Shown here in pieces: positions 50,077 to 59,323 of a stretch of DNA of 64,000 bases (positions are counted from its first letter, which is position 1; the number at the start of each line of letters is the position of its first letter). The notes under the pieces were generated by a model. That model had not been told where the DNA came from. It saw only the letters and a program-made list of their open reading frames with translations, and made no database searches. The DNA is taken from contig DHHQ01000002.1 in assembly GCA_002403375.1 (NCBI GenBank), positions 1-64,000 on the forward strand, read 5' to 3'. Source of the stretch: Thiobacillus denitrificans (lineage in GTDB: Bacteria; Pseudomonadota; Gammaproteobacteria; Burkholderiales; Thiobacillaceae). Made by a program: the position numbers and the translations under genes.

Positions 50077-52293
50077 ATGAACGACCGCACCAAACCCACG
50101 AAGATCGATCCCGACGACATCGGGCACAACGAATCCGCCAACCCCAGCTTCGACAGCATCCTCGCCGCCCGCCTGAGCCGCCGCAGCTTCATGCTCGGCA
50201 GCGTCGGCACCGGCGCCATGGCCGTCTTCGGCGGCGTCTCGCTCGCCACACTCGCCGGCTGCGACAGCGACAGCAACACCCCGCCCGCCGGTCTGGCAAG
50301 CAACGAAACGCTGCTCGGCTTCACCGCCGTGTCGAAGAGCCTCGCCGACGCCGTCGTCATTCCCGACGGCTACAGCTACTCCGTGCTGTGCGCGCTCGGC
50401 GACCCGCTGCGCGCCGGCACCGGCCCCTACGGCAACGTCGGCCTCGACGACGACTACGAGAACCGCTTCGGCGACCACCACGACGGCATGGAGTACTTCG
50501 GCCTCTCGGCCGCCGGCACGCCCGATCCCGCGAGCAGCGAGCGCGCGCTGATCGGCATGAACCACGAGGCGACGACCGACGAGAAGCTATCCTCGTTCTT
50601 TCTGTTCGCCAATGGCGGCACCAGCTCGCTGCCGCGTCCCGCCGCTGAGGTCGACAAGGAAATGGCGATCCACGGCATCTCGGTGTTCGAGATCAAGAAG
50701 AACGCCGGCACGTTCGCCTACGTGCAGGATTCGGCGTTCAACTTCCGCATCCACCAGAACACGCCGGTGGAGATCCACGGCCCTGCAGCTGGCGACGACC
50801 TGATGGTCACCAAATACTCGAACGCCGGTACGATGACCCGCGGTACGCTGAACAACTGCGGCACCGGCAAGACCCCGTGGGGCACGCTGGTGTCGGGCGA
50901 GGAGAACTGGGCCGGCTACTTCACCCGTCAAGTGGGTGACGATGCCGCACGCACCGCCGCCGGCTACGCCAAGAGCGTGACTTCGCTGAACCGCTACGGT
51001 CGCGCCGAGGGCAAGGCCAGCCGCCACGGCTGGGAGACCGGCGGGGCGGAAGACAAGTACCGCCGCTGGGAGATCAGCCTGGCCGGCGCCTCGGCCGACG
51101 GCAGCGACGACTACCGCAACGAGCTCAACACCTTCGGCTACATCGTCGAGATCGACCCCTACGACAAGTCGCAGGCCGCCCGCAAGCGCACCGCGCTCGG
51201 CCGCTTCGCGCACGAGGCCGCGGCCTTCTCGATTCCGGTCGAAGGCAAGCCGCTGGCGGTCTACCAGGGCGACGATTCGCGCGGCGAATACGTCTACAAG
51301 TTCGTCTCGGCCAAGGCCTGGGTCGCCGGCGATGCCAGTCGCGCCGACCGTCTGGCCGTGGGCAACGAGTACCTCGACGCCGGCACGCTCTACGTCGCGA
51401 AATTCAACGCCGACGGCAGCGGCGAGTGGATCGAGCTGTCGATCGACAACCCCGCGATCAAGAACTACGCAGGCTATCCCTTCGCCGATCAGGCCGACGT
51501 CTGCGTGAATTCGCGCCTGGCGGCCGACGCCGTCGGCGCGACCAAGATGGACCGCCCCGAATGGAGCGCGGTCAACCCCGCCAACGGCGAGGTCTACATC
51601 GCGCTGACCAACAACAGCAACCGCACCGTCGCGACCGCTGATGCCGCCAACCCGCGCTACTACAGCGACGTCTATGGCACGTCCACGGTCAAGACCGGCA
51701 ACGTCAACGGCCACATCATCCGTCTGCGCGAGGGCGCCGGCGAGGCCGCGTCGACCAGCTTCAGCTGGGACGTGTACCTGTTCGGCGCCGAGTCGGGTGC
51801 CGGCTCCGCGATCAACCTGTCCGGCCTCACCACCGACCAGGACTTCTCGAGCCCGGACGGCCTGGTCTTCACGCCTTCGACCGGCATCTGCTGGATCCAG
51901 ACCGACGACGGCGCCTACACCGACGTCACCAACTGCATGATGGTCGCGGCGCTGCCGGGGCAGGTCGGCGACGGCGACACGGTGACGGTGTCCGGGACCG
52001 GCGTAACCACCTACCGCGGCAAGCTGCCGACCGCGGACACGCTCAAGCGCTTCCTGGTGGGCGTGCCCGGCTGCGAGATCACCGGCCTCTGCGAGTCGCC
52101 GGACGGCCGCGCGCTGTTCGTCAACATCCAGCACCCGGGCGAAGCCACCGCCCAGGCCGACATCGCAGACCCGACCAAGTACCAGAGCCACTGGCCGGGC
52201 AACATCGGCTACGGCGCGGGCGGTAACTTGGCGCGCCCGCGTTCTGCCACCATCGTCATCACCAAGAACGACGGCGGCCGCATCGGTTCCTGA
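50077..52293 (+). CDS. phoX: PhoX-type alkaline phosphatase (DUF839), Tat-exported
   Basis: 738 residues from the ATG at 50077, with AAGGG upstream. The N-terminus carries a twin-arginine signal, LSRRSFMLGSVGTGAM, after about 50 polar residues, as in PhoX. Family text includes DGMEYFGL, GMNHEAT, TPWGTLVSGEENWAGYF, GRFAHEAAAF, YQGDDSRGEYVYKFVS and the C-terminal SPDGRALFVNIQHPGE. PhoX enzymes are monomeric periplasmic phosphatases with Fe and Ca cofactors. It stands alone between two terminators. Regulation by phosphate is not evident from the sequence. Confidence 0.87.
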   Translation: MNDRTKPTKIDPDDIGHNESANPSFDSILAARLSRRSFMLGSVGTGAMAVFGGVSLATLAGCDSDSNTPPAGLASNETLLGFTAVSKSLADAVVIPDGYSYSVLCALGDPLRAGTGPYGNVGLDDDYENRFGDHHDGMEYFGLSAAGTPDPASSERALIGMNHEATTDEKLSSFFLFANGGTSSLPRPAAEVDKEMAIHGISVFEIKKNAGTFAYVQDSAFNFRIHQNTPVEIHGPAAGDDLMVTKYSNAGTMTRGTLNNCGTGKTPWGTLVSGEENWAGYFTRQVGDDAARTAAGYAKSVTSLNRYGRAEGKASRHGWETGGAEDKYRRWEISLAGASADGSDDYRNELNTFGYIVEIDPYDKSQAARKRTALGRFAHEAAAFSIPVEGKPLAVYQGDDSRGEYVYKFVSAKAWVAGDASRADRLAVGNEYLDAGTLYVAKFNADGSGEWIELSIDNPAIKNYAGYPFADQADVCVNSRLAADAVGATKMDRPEWSAVNPANGEVYIALTNNSNRTVATADAANPRYYSDVYGTSTVKTGNVNGHIIRLREGAGEAASTSFSWDVYLFGAESGAGSAINLSGLTTDQDFSSPDGLVFTPSTGICWIQTDDGAYTDVTNCMMVAALPGQVGDGDTVTVSGTGVTTYRGKLPTADTLKRFLVGVPGCEITGLCESPDGRALFVNIQHPGEATAQADIADPTKYQSHWPGNIGYGAGGNLARPRSATIVITKNDGGRIGS

Positions 52294-52310
52294 TCGGTCC
52301 TGCGTCACGC

Positions 52311-52342
52311 GAACCGGCCCTGCGGGGCCGGTTCTTTTTTTT
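52311..52342 (+). terminator. intrinsic terminator after phoX
   Basis: GAACCGGCCC and GGGCCGGTTC pair around a four-base loop, followed by eight T. Confidence 0.92.
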
Positions 52343-52359
52343 CGCCGTCGGCAGGCGAT

Positions 52360-53646
52360 TCAGCTGAGTCCGTGGCGCCTGAGCTTGCGGTAGAGCGTGC
52401 GCTCGGTGACGCCGAGCGCGGCGGCGACGCGGCCGCGGTGGCCGCCGTGCAGGTCGAGCAGGGCGCGGATGTGGGTGCGCTCGACCTCGGGCAGCGCCTG
52501 CGTGCCGGGCGGCGCCATCGCCGCCGCGGCGGGCAGCCCGAGGTCGGCGGCGCGGATCAGGCCGTCGCGGCAGGTCAGCACCGCGCGCTGCAGGACGTTG
52601 CGCAGCTCGCGCACGTTGCCGGGGAAGTCGTAGGCGCCGAGCGCGGCGAGCGCGCAGGCGTCGAGCCGGCACGGCCGCTCGCCTGCCAGGCGCTTGAGCA
52701 GGAAGGCGGCCAGCGCAGGCAGGTCCTCGCGCCGCTCGCGCAGCGCGGGCAGGGTGACGTCGATGCCGGCGACCCGGTAGTAGAGGTCGAGGCGGAAGCG
52801 CCTGGCGTCGACCTCGTCGAGCAGACGGCGGTTGGTCGCCGACACCAGGCGCACGTCGGCGCCCAGCGTGTGGGTGCCGCCGACGCGGCGGAACTCGCCG
52901 GTCTCGAGCACGCGCAGGAGCTTGGCCTGCAGGCCAAGCGGGATCTCGGCGACCTCGTCGAGGAACAGCGTGCCGCCGTCGGCGAGCTCGAACAGGCCCT
53001 TCTTCAGGCCACTGCTGCCGGAGAACGCGCCGCGCTCGTGGCCGAACAGCTCGCTCTCGAACAGCGTCTCCGGCACCGCCGCGCAGTTGATCACGATGAA
53101 GGGGCCGCCGGCGCGCGTCGAGCGGGCATGGATGAAGCGCGCGGCGAGCTCCTTGCCGACGCCGCTCTCGCCGTAGAGCAGGATCGACGCCTCGCTCTCG
53201 GCGACGCGCGCGAGGTTGTCGACGCAGGCGAGGAAGGCGGGCGACTGGCCGATCATCTGCAGCGCGTCGCAGTCGCTGCCGGGGTCGGCCTCGAGCGGGT
53301 AGAGCTGCTCGCCGAGGTAGCGCTCGCCGTCGATGCCGCGCAGCAGATGGCCGCGGATGCGGGTGCGCTCGGGCTGGTCGTCGGCGTGGAAATGGGTGTG
53401 CACGACCTCGACGGCCTCGCCGTCCTCGAACGCCGCGCGGTGCGGGCACTGCTCGCCGTTCTCGTGGCAGGGGTGGGTGGCGTGGTGCGACACCGCGTAG
53501 CAGTGCCGGCCGACGACCGAGTCGGGGGTGGCGCCGTAGGCGTCGGCGTAGCGCCGGTTGGCGGCGACGATGCGGTAGTCGCGGTCGATCACGACGAAGG
53601 GCTGGTCGTTCGCGTCGATGAGTTCCTGCAGCTGGAGCTGGGGCAT
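52360..53646 (-). CDS. fisR: FisR-like sigma-54 enhancer-binding activator
   Basis: 428 residues from ATG 53646; TTG and GTG starts up to 30 bases earlier are possible. The N-terminal PAS-like sensor domain has Cys at 49, 60 and 67, the 11- and 7-residue spacing of the sulfane-sulfur-sensing Cys in FisR of Cupriavidus. The AAA+ domain shows Walker A GESGVGKE and the loop GAFSGS in place of the usual GAFTGA. A Fis-type helix-turn-helix ends the protein (GRVAAALGVTERTLYRKL). It is divergent from sqr, which has a sigma-54 promoter. FisR family members switch on sulfide oxidation genes when polysulfide appears. Confidence 0.85.
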   Translation of the reverse strand: MPQLQLQELIDANDQPFVVIDRDYRIVAANRRYADAYGATPDSVVGRHCYAVSHHATHPCHENGEQCPHRAAFEDGEAVEVVHTHFHADDQPERTRIRGHLLRGIDGERYLGEQLYPLEADPGSDCDALQMIGQSPAFLACVDNLARVAESEASILLYGESGVGKELAARFIHARSTRAGGPFIVINCAAVPETLFESELFGHERGAFSGSSGLKKGLFELADGGTLFLDEVAEIPLGLQAKLLRVLETGEFRRVGGTHTLGADVRLVSATNRRLLDEVDARRFRLDLYYRVAGIDVTLPALRERREDLPALAAFLLKRLAGERPCRLDACALAALGAYDFPGNVRELRNVLQRAVLTCRDGLIRAADLGLPAAAAMAPPGTQALPEVERTHIRALLDLHGGHRGRVAAALGVTERTLYRKLRRHGLS

Positions 53647-53660
53647 GGCTGACACCCGGT

Positions 53661-53699
53661 CATGACATTCGGTCAATCTGTCATGACGGATATGTCATG
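53661..53699. promoter_or_regulatory. overlapping inverted repeats, probable FisR binding site
   Basis: CATGACA-N11-TGTCATG (53661-53685) overlaps CATGAC-N6-GTCATG (53682-53699). The set lies 76-114 bases before the predicted sqr start, the usual distance for enhancer-binding proteins, and directly before the fisR start. Confidence 0.65.
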
Positions 53700-53748
53700 T
53701 CAAGGCCCGTGCCCCGCGCCGCCACGGGGGTTCGTGCCCGCCGGGCGG

Positions 53749-53764
53749 TGGCACGCCGCTTGCA
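53749..53764 (+). promoter_or_regulatory. sigma-54 promoter of sqr
   Basis: TGGCACGCCGCTTGCA is a full match to TGGCACGN4TTGCW. Predicted start near 53775. Confidence 0.93.
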
Positions 53765-53800
53765 GTTGTGCTGCCGCTACCAACCATGAGGAGACACAAC

Positions 53801-55069
53801 GTGGCACACATCGTAATTCTGGGCGCAGGCATCGGCGGCATGACCATGGCGTACGAAATGCGCGAATCGGCGCGGGCCGAGGACAAGGTCACCGTCATTT
53901 CCAACAACTCGTATTTCCAGTTCACCCCGTCCAACCCGTGGGTGGCGGTCAACTGGCGCAAGCGCGACGACATCACGCTCGAGGCCGCGCCCTACCTGAA
54001 GAAGAAGAACATCGACTTCATTCCGGTCGGCGCCGCGCGCGTGCATCCCGAGAACAACCAGATCGAGCTGACCGACGGCCAGGTGGTGGACTACGACTTC
54101 CTCATCATCGCGACCGGGCCCAAGCTCGCGTTCGACGAGGTGCCGGGGCTGGGGCCGGAAGGCAATACCCAGTCGGTCTGCACGGTGGAGCATGCGGTGA
54201 ACTCGGGCCGTGCGTGGGAGGAGTTCGTGCGCAATCCGGGCCCGATCGTCGTCGGCGCGGTGCAGGGCGCGTCGTGCTACGGGCCGGCGTACGAGTTCGC
54301 CATGATCATGGATACCGACCTCAAGAAGCGCAAGATCCGCGACCGCGTGCCGATGACCTTCGTCACCGCCGAGCCCTACGTCGGCCACCTCGGCTTGGGC
54401 GGCGTCGGCGACTCGAAGGGCCTGCTCGAGTCGGCGATGCGCGACCGCCACATCAAGTGGATCTGCAACGCCAAGGTCACCAGGGTCGAGGCCGGCAAGA
54501 TGTTCGTCGCCGAGCACAACGACCGCGGCGAGGTGATCAAGGAGCACGAGCTGCCGTTCGCCTACTCGATGATGCTGCCGGCGTTCAAGGGCATCGACGC
54601 GGTGTTCGGCATCGAGGGGCTGACCAACCCGCGCGGCTTCATCACCATCGACCCGTTCCAGCGCAACCCGAAGTACCCCAACGTCTACGCGGTCGGCGTG
54701 TGCGTCGCCATCCCGCCGGTCGAGGCCACCCCGGTGCCGACCGGCACGCCGAAGACCGGCTACATGATCGAGTCGATGGTCACCGCCACCGCGCACAACA
54801 TCCGCGCCGTGATGGACGGCCGCGAGCCGGCCGAGAAGGCGACCTGGAACGCCATCTGCCTGGCCGACTTCGGCGACACCGGCGCCGCCTTCGTCGCGCT
54901 GCCGCAGATCCCGCCGCGCAACGTCAACTGGTTCAAGGAAGGCAAGTGGGTGCACCTCGCCAAGGTCGCGTTCGAGAAGTACTTCATGCTGAAAATGAAG
55001 CGCGGCTCGACCGAGCCGCTGTACGAGAAATACGTGCTCGGCCTGATGGGCATCAAGAAGCTCAAATAA
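53801..55069 (+). CDS. sqr: type I sulfide:quinone oxidoreductase
   Basis: 422 residues from a GTG start with GAGGAG seven bases upstream; an ATG at 53786 would fall within that ribosome site and 11 bases from the predicted transcript start. FAD-binding HIVILGAGIGGMTMAYEM opens the protein. Three Cys at 127 (SVCTVEHA), 159 (GASCYGPAYEF) and 353 (NAICLADFGD) match the redox Cys of the Acidithiobacillus enzyme. The conserved PVPTGTPKTGYMIESMV and the C-terminal amphipathic WVHLAKVAFEKYFM for membrane contact are present. It oxidises sulfide to polysulfide and reduces quinone at the periplasmic face of the membrane. Confidence 0.93.
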   Translation: MAHIVILGAGIGGMTMAYEMRESARAEDKVTVISNNSYFQFTPSNPWVAVNWRKRDDITLEAAPYLKKKNIDFIPVGAARVHPENNQIELTDGQVVDYDFLIIATGPKLAFDEVPGLGPEGNTQSVCTVEHAVNSGRAWEEFVRNPGPIVVGAVQGASCYGPAYEFAMIMDTDLKKRKIRDRVPMTFVTAEPYVGHLGLGGVGDSKGLLESAMRDRHIKWICNAKVTRVEAGKMFVAEHNDRGEVIKEHELPFAYSMMLPAFKGIDAVFGIEGLTNPRGFITIDPFQRNPKYPNVYAVGVCVAIPPVEATPVPTGTPKTGYMIESMVTATAHNIRAVMDGREPAEKATWNAICLADFGDTGAAFVALPQIPPRNVNWFKEGKWVHLAKVAFEKYFMLKMKRGSTEPLYEKYVLGLMGIKKLK

Positions 55070-55092
55070 AGCCCTGCGGCATCAATCCCTTG

Positions 55093-55115
55093 AAGCGCCT
55101 GCGGGCGCTTTTTTT
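55093..55115 (+). terminator. intrinsic terminator after sqr
   Basis: AAGCGCC and GGCGCTT pair around TGCG, followed by a T run. Confidence 0.85.
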
Positions 55116-55140
55116 ATGCCGGCAGGGCGGGGCGGCCCGT

Positions 55141-55146
55141 TATAAT
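55141..55146 (+). promoter_or_regulatory. -10 box of a likely trpGDC promoter
   Basis: Perfect TATAAT 59 bases before trpG; the expected -35 position (TGCCGG) is poor. It would let trpGDC be expressed independently of the distant trpE. Confidence 0.5.
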
Positions 55147-55204
55147 CTGCCGACTTGGCGCAGGCGCACGCTTGGCCAGATGCCGAGACGCCGAAGGAAT
55201 CCCC

Positions 55205-55774
55205 ATGCTCTTGATGATCGACAACTACGACAGCTTCACCTACAACCTCGTGCAGTATTTCGGCGAACTGGGCGAGGATGTCCGCGTGATCCGCAACGAC
55301 GAGATCGACCTCGCCGGCATCGCCGCCCTGAAGCCCGACCACATCGTCGTCTCGCCCGGCCCCTGCACGCCCAACGAGGCGGGCGTGTCGGTGCCGCTGA
55401 TCCGGGAATTCGCCGGCAGGATCCCCATCCTCGGCGTCTGCCTCGGCCACCAGAGCATCGGCCAGGCGTTCGGCGGCAAAATCGTGCGCGCGAAGGAGCT
55501 GATGCACGGCAAGACCTCGATGATCCATCACCTGGATGTCGGCGTGTTCAAGGGCCTGCCGAACCCGTTCCGCGCGACCCGCTACCACTCGCTGGTGATC
55601 GAGCGCGAGTCGCTGCCCGACTGCCTCGAGATCACCGCGTGGACCGACGACGGCGAGATCATGGGCGTGCGCCACAAGACGCTCGCGATCGAGGGCGTGC
55701 AGTTCCATCCCGAATCCATCCTCACCGAGCACGGCCACGCCATGCTGGCGAACTTCCTGAAAGGCACCCGATGA
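55205..55774 (+). CDS. trpG: anthranilate synthase component II (glutamine amidotransferase)
   Basis: 189 residues. Class I amidotransferase with the nucleophile loop GVCLGHQSIGQAFGG, oxyanion region SPGPCTPNEAG and catalytic His-Glu in VQFHPESILTEHG. The start MLLMIDNYDSFTYNLVQYF is canonical. It supplies ammonia to TrpE, and may also serve PabB. Overlaps trpD by ATGA. Confidence 0.95.
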   Translation: MLLMIDNYDSFTYNLVQYFGELGEDVRVIRNDEIDLAGIAALKPDHIVVSPGPCTPNEAGVSVPLIREFAGRIPILGVCLGHQSIGQAFGGKIVRAKELMHGKTSMIHHLDVGVFKGLPNPFRATRYHSLVIERESLPDCLEITAWTDDGEIMGVRHKTLAIEGVQFHPESILTEHGHAMLANFLKGTR

Positions 55775-56802
55775 TCACGCCGCAGCAGGCGCTCGCCCGG
55801 CTGGTCGAGCAGCGCGAAATCTTCCACGACGAGATGCTGTCGCTGATGCGCCAGATCATGAGCGGCGAGCTCACGCCGGTGCAGATCGCCGGCATCATCA
55901 CCGGCCTGCGGGTGAAGAAGGAGACCGTCGGCGAGATCGCCGCGGCGGCGCAGGTGATGCGCGAGTTCGCCGCCAAGGTGCCGGCGCAGAACAGCGCGAA
56001 CCTGGTCGACACCTGCGGCACCGGCGGCGACGCGGCGCACACCTTCAACATCTCGACCACCGCCGCGTTCGTCGCCGCCGCCGCCGGCGCGCGCGTCGCC
56101 AAGCACGGCGGGCGCTCGGTGTCGTCGACCAGCGGCAGCGCCGACGTGCTCGAAGCGCTCGGCGTCAACCTCGAACTGAGCCCCGAGCAGGTCGCGGCGA
56201 GCATCGACGCGATCGGCATCGGCTTCATGTTCGCGCCGAAATTCCACGGCGCGATGAAGCACGCCGCGCCGGTGCGCCGCGAGCTCGGCGTGCGCACGAT
56301 CTTCAACATCCTCGGCCCGCTGACCAACCCGGCCGGCGCGCCGCACCAGCTGCTCGGCGTGTTTCATCCCGACCTGGTCGGCATCCTGGTGCGCGTGCTC
56401 GCGCGCCTCGGCAGCCGTCACGTCATGGTGGTGCACGGCTCCGACGGCATGGACGAGATTACGCTCGCCGGCGAGACGATGATCGGCGAGCTGAAGGACG
56501 GCGAGGTCATCGAATACACGATCCATCCGCGCGAGTTCGGGCTCGAAACCTGCGACAGCGAGGCGCTCAAGGTCTGGGACGCCACCCAGGCGAAGGACAT
56601 GCTGCTCGGCGTGCTCGACGGGCTGCCGGGGCCGGCGCGCGACATCGTGCTGTTCAACGCCGGCGCGGCGATCTACGTCGCCGACCGTGCGGCGACGCTC
56701 GGCGAGGGCATCGAGATGGCGCGTGGCGTCATCGAGAGCGGCGCCGCGCGCGAGAAGCTCGCGCAGCTGGTCGCGTTCTCCAATCGCAGCGCAGAGGGCT
56801 GA
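55771..56802 (+). CDS. trpD: anthranilate phosphoribosyltransferase
   Basis: 343 residues, the usual length. Motifs are DTCGTGGDAAHTFNISTTAA for PRPP binding, KHGGRSVSSTSGSADVLEAL and FMFAPKFHGAMKHAAPVRRE, plus LGPLTNPAG. It transfers the phosphoribosyl group to anthranilate. Starts within the trpG stop. Confidence 0.95.
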   Translation: MITPQQALARLVEQREIFHDEMLSLMRQIMSGELTPVQIAGIITGLRVKKETVGEIAAAAQVMREFAAKVPAQNSANLVDTCGTGGDAAHTFNISTTAAFVAAAAGARVAKHGGRSVSSTSGSADVLEALGVNLELSPEQVAASIDAIGIGFMFAPKFHGAMKHAAPVRRELGVRTIFNILGPLTNPAGAPHQLLGVFHPDLVGILVRVLARLGSRHVMVVHGSDGMDEITLAGETMIGELKDGEVIEYTIHPREFGLETCDSEALKVWDATQAKDMLLGVLDGLPGPARDIVLFNAGAAIYVADRAATLGEGIEMARGVIESGAAREKLAQLVAFSNRSAEG

Positions 56803-56807
56803 GCGCG

Positions 56808-57599
56808 ATGTCCGACATCCTCGAGAGAATCCTCGCCACCAAGCGCGAGGAGATCGCCGCCGGCCAGGCGTCCGTGCCGCTCGCCGAGATGCAGGCGCGC
56901 GCGCTGGCGGCGCCCGCGCCGCGCGACTTCGTCGGCGCGCTGCGCGCGAAGCTCGCCGTCGGCGGGCCGGCGGTGATCGCCGAGATCAAGAAGGCGAGTC
57001 CGTCGAAGGGCGTGATCCGCCCCGACTTCCGGCCGGCCGAGATCGCGGCGAGCTACGAGGCGGGCGGCGCCGCGTGCCTGTCGGTGCTCACGGATCGCGA
57101 TTATTTCCAGGGCAGCGCGGATTATCTGAAGGAAGCGCGCGCGGCGTGTGCGCTGCCGGTGCTGCGCAAGGACTTCATCGTCGACCCCTACCAGGTGTTC
57201 GAGGCGCGCGCGATGGGCGCGGACTGCATTCTCTTGATCGTCGCCGCGCTCGAGCTGCCGCAGATGCAGGCGCTCGAGGCGCTGGCGATGGAGCTCGGGA
57301 TGGCGGTGCTGGTCGAGTCGCACGACGGCGCCGAACTCGACGCCGCGCTGCAATTGCGGACGCCGCTGCAGGGCATCAACAACCGCAACCTGCGGACCTT
57401 CGAGGTGAGCCTCGACACGACCCTGAGCCTGCTGCCCAAGCTCGGTGGCGAGCACATCGTCGTCACCGAGTCGGGCATCCTCGCGCCGGCCGACGTCGCG
57501 AAGATGCGCAGCCATGCGGTCAACGCCTTCCTCGTCGGCGAGGCCTTCATGCGCGCGCCCGATCCGGGCGCCGAGCTCGCGCGGCTGTTCGCCCTGTAG
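56808..57599 (+). CDS. trpC: indole-3-glycerol phosphate synthase
   Basis: 263-residue TIM barrel. Motifs include VIAEIKKASPSKGVI with the catalytic Lys, CLSVLTDRDYFQGS, VLRKDFIVDPYQ and INNRNLRTFEV, and the phosphate loop TESGILAPADV. It has no fused TrpF domain. Six bases after trpD; ends the trpGDC unit. Confidence 0.95.
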   Translation: MSDILERILATKREEIAAGQASVPLAEMQARALAAPAPRDFVGALRAKLAVGGPAVIAEIKKASPSKGVIRPDFRPAEIAASYEAGGAACLSVLTDRDYFQGSADYLKEARAACALPVLRKDFIVDPYQVFEARAMGADCILLIVAALELPQMQALEALAMELGMAVLVESHDGAELDAALQLRTPLQGINNRNLRTFEVSLDTTLSLLPKLGGEHIVVTESGILAPADVAKMRSHAVNAFLVGEAFMRAPDPGAELARLFAL

Positions 57600-57696
57600 G
57601 AGTCCGCCCCGGGCCGGGGGGGAGCGGCCGTGAATCGCGGCGAGCACCCGGAAGGCCCCCACGGATTGCCCGCTTCGGGCGGCTTGCTGCGGCGCC

Positions 57697-59196
57697 TTAC
57701 CGCTTGCCGCCCAGCAGACTCCCCAGCACGCCGCGGATGATCGCGCGGCCGACCTGGCTGCCGATCGAGCGTGCCGCTGACTTCGCCATCGCTTCGGCCG
57801 GGCTCTCGCGCCGGCCGCCGCCCCCGCCTAGAATGTCCCCCAGCAAGCCGCCGGATTTCGCGGGCGCCGCCTTGGCCTGCTGCTTCGCCTCGGCTTCCGT
57901 GGCCGCGGCCGCGGCGGCTTTTTCGGCGCGCGCCTTGAGGATCTCGTGCGCCGATTCGCGGTCGACGACCTTGTCGTAGACGCCGGCGACCAGCGAGGTC
58001 TGGATCAGCTGCCGCCGCTGCGCGTCGGTGATCGGGCCGATCTGCCCCCGCGGCGGCACGATGTACGCGCGCTCGACGACGCCGGGGCGGCCCTTGGCGT
58101 CGAGGAAGGACACCAGCGCCTCGCCGACGCCGAGCTCGGTGATCGCGGTCGCCTCGTCGAGGTCCGGGTTGTCGCGCATCGTCTCGGCCGCGGCGCGCAC
58201 CGCCTTCTGGTCACGCGGCGAGAACGCGCGCAGCGCGTGCTGCACCCGGTTGCCGAGTTGCGACAGCACCTTGTCCGGGACGTCGGCGGGGTTCTGCGTG
58301 ACGAAGAACACGCCGACGCCCTTGGAGCGGATCAGCCGCACCACCTGCTCGATCTTCTCGACGAGCGCGGCGGGCGCGCCGTCGAACAGCAGGTGCGCCT
58401 CGTCGAAGAAGAAGACGAGCTTCGGCTTGTCGAGGTCGCCCGCCTCGGGCAGGTTCTCGAACAGCTCGGCGAGCAGCCACAGCAGGAGCGTCGCGTAGAG
58501 CTTGGGCGACTGCATCAGGCGGTCGGCGGCGAGGATGTTGATCACGCCGCGGCCGCGGTCGGTCTGCATCAGGTCGTCGATGTTGAGCATCGGCTCGCCG
58601 AACAGGCGGTCGCCGCCCTGCGACTCCAATGCCAGGAGCCCGCGCTGGATCGCGCCGATCGACGCGGCCGAGACGTTGCCGTACTCGGTGGTGAACTGCC
58701 TGGCGTTCTCGCCGACGAAGGCGAGCATCGAGCGCAGATCCTTGAGGTCGAGCAGCAAGAGGCCGTTGTCGTCGGCCACCTTGAACACCAGGTTGAGCAC
58801 GCCGGTCTGCGTTTCGTTGAGGTCGAGCATTCTCGACAGGAGCAGCGGGCCCATGTCGGAAATCGTGGCGCGCACCGGGTGGCCGGCCTCGCCGAACGGG
58901 TCCCAGAACGTGACCGGCCAGCCCTGGGGCTGGAAGCCTTCGAGCTTCAGCATCTCGACCCGCTCGGCGACCTTGGCGTTGCCGCCGCCCGGCTGCGAGA
59001 TGCCCGACAGGTCGCCTTTCACATCCGACATGAAGCAGGGCACGCCGATCGCCGAGAAGTGCTCGGCCAGCGTCTGCAGCGTCACGGTCTTGCCGGTGCC
59101 GGTCGCGCCGGTGATGAGACCGTGGCGGTTGGCCATCTGCGGCAGCAGGAAGCGTTCGGCGGTGTCGTTCTTGGCGATCAGCAGGGGGTCGGTCAT
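57697..59196 (-). CDS. HerA-type ATPase, DUF853 family (YjgR-like)
   Basis: 499 residues; AAGGAA precedes the ATG at 59196. Walker A is GATGTGKTVTLQTLAE near residue 32 and Walker B is KLVFFFDEAHLLF. The C-terminal part has an Ala-rich charged segment (about 425-450) and a GGLLGDILGGGGG run. Family members resemble the DNA translocase HerA, but their role is unknown. Monocistronic, convergent with trpC and divergent from ndh. Confidence 0.85.
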   Translation of the reverse strand: MTDPLLIAKNDTAERFLLPQMANRHGLITGATGTGKTVTLQTLAEHFSAIGVPCFMSDVKGDLSGISQPGGGNAKVAERVEMLKLEGFQPQGWPVTFWDPFGEAGHPVRATISDMGPLLLSRMLDLNETQTGVLNLVFKVADDNGLLLLDLKDLRSMLAFVGENARQFTTEYGNVSAASIGAIQRGLLALESQGGDRLFGEPMLNIDDLMQTDRGRGVINILAADRLMQSPKLYATLLLWLLAELFENLPEAGDLDKPKLVFFFDEAHLLFDGAPAALVEKIEQVVRLIRSKGVGVFFVTQNPADVPDKVLSQLGNRVQHALRAFSPRDQKAVRAAAETMRDNPDLDEATAITELGVGEALVSFLDAKGRPGVVERAYIVPPRGQIGPITDAQRRQLIQTSLVAGVYDKVVDRESAHEILKARAEKAAAAAATEAEAKQQAKAAPAKSGGLLGDILGGGGGRRESPAEAMAKSAARSIGSQVGRAIIRGVLGSLLGGKR

Positions 59197-59323
59197 GACG
59201 GTTCCTTCAGGGCAATGCCGGGATTCTAGCGTTTCGCCCGCGCACGCCATCAAGCCGGCTATAGAAGAAACCGCTAATGTTCCGGGTATCATTCGCGGCA
59301 TCAAGAAAAACGGGAGGCAGGAC

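Noticed and set aside
53662..56802. 1046-codon open frame overlapping sqr, trpG and trpD
   Set aside because: Only its last third is real, as trpD; the rest runs out of frame through sqr and trpG.
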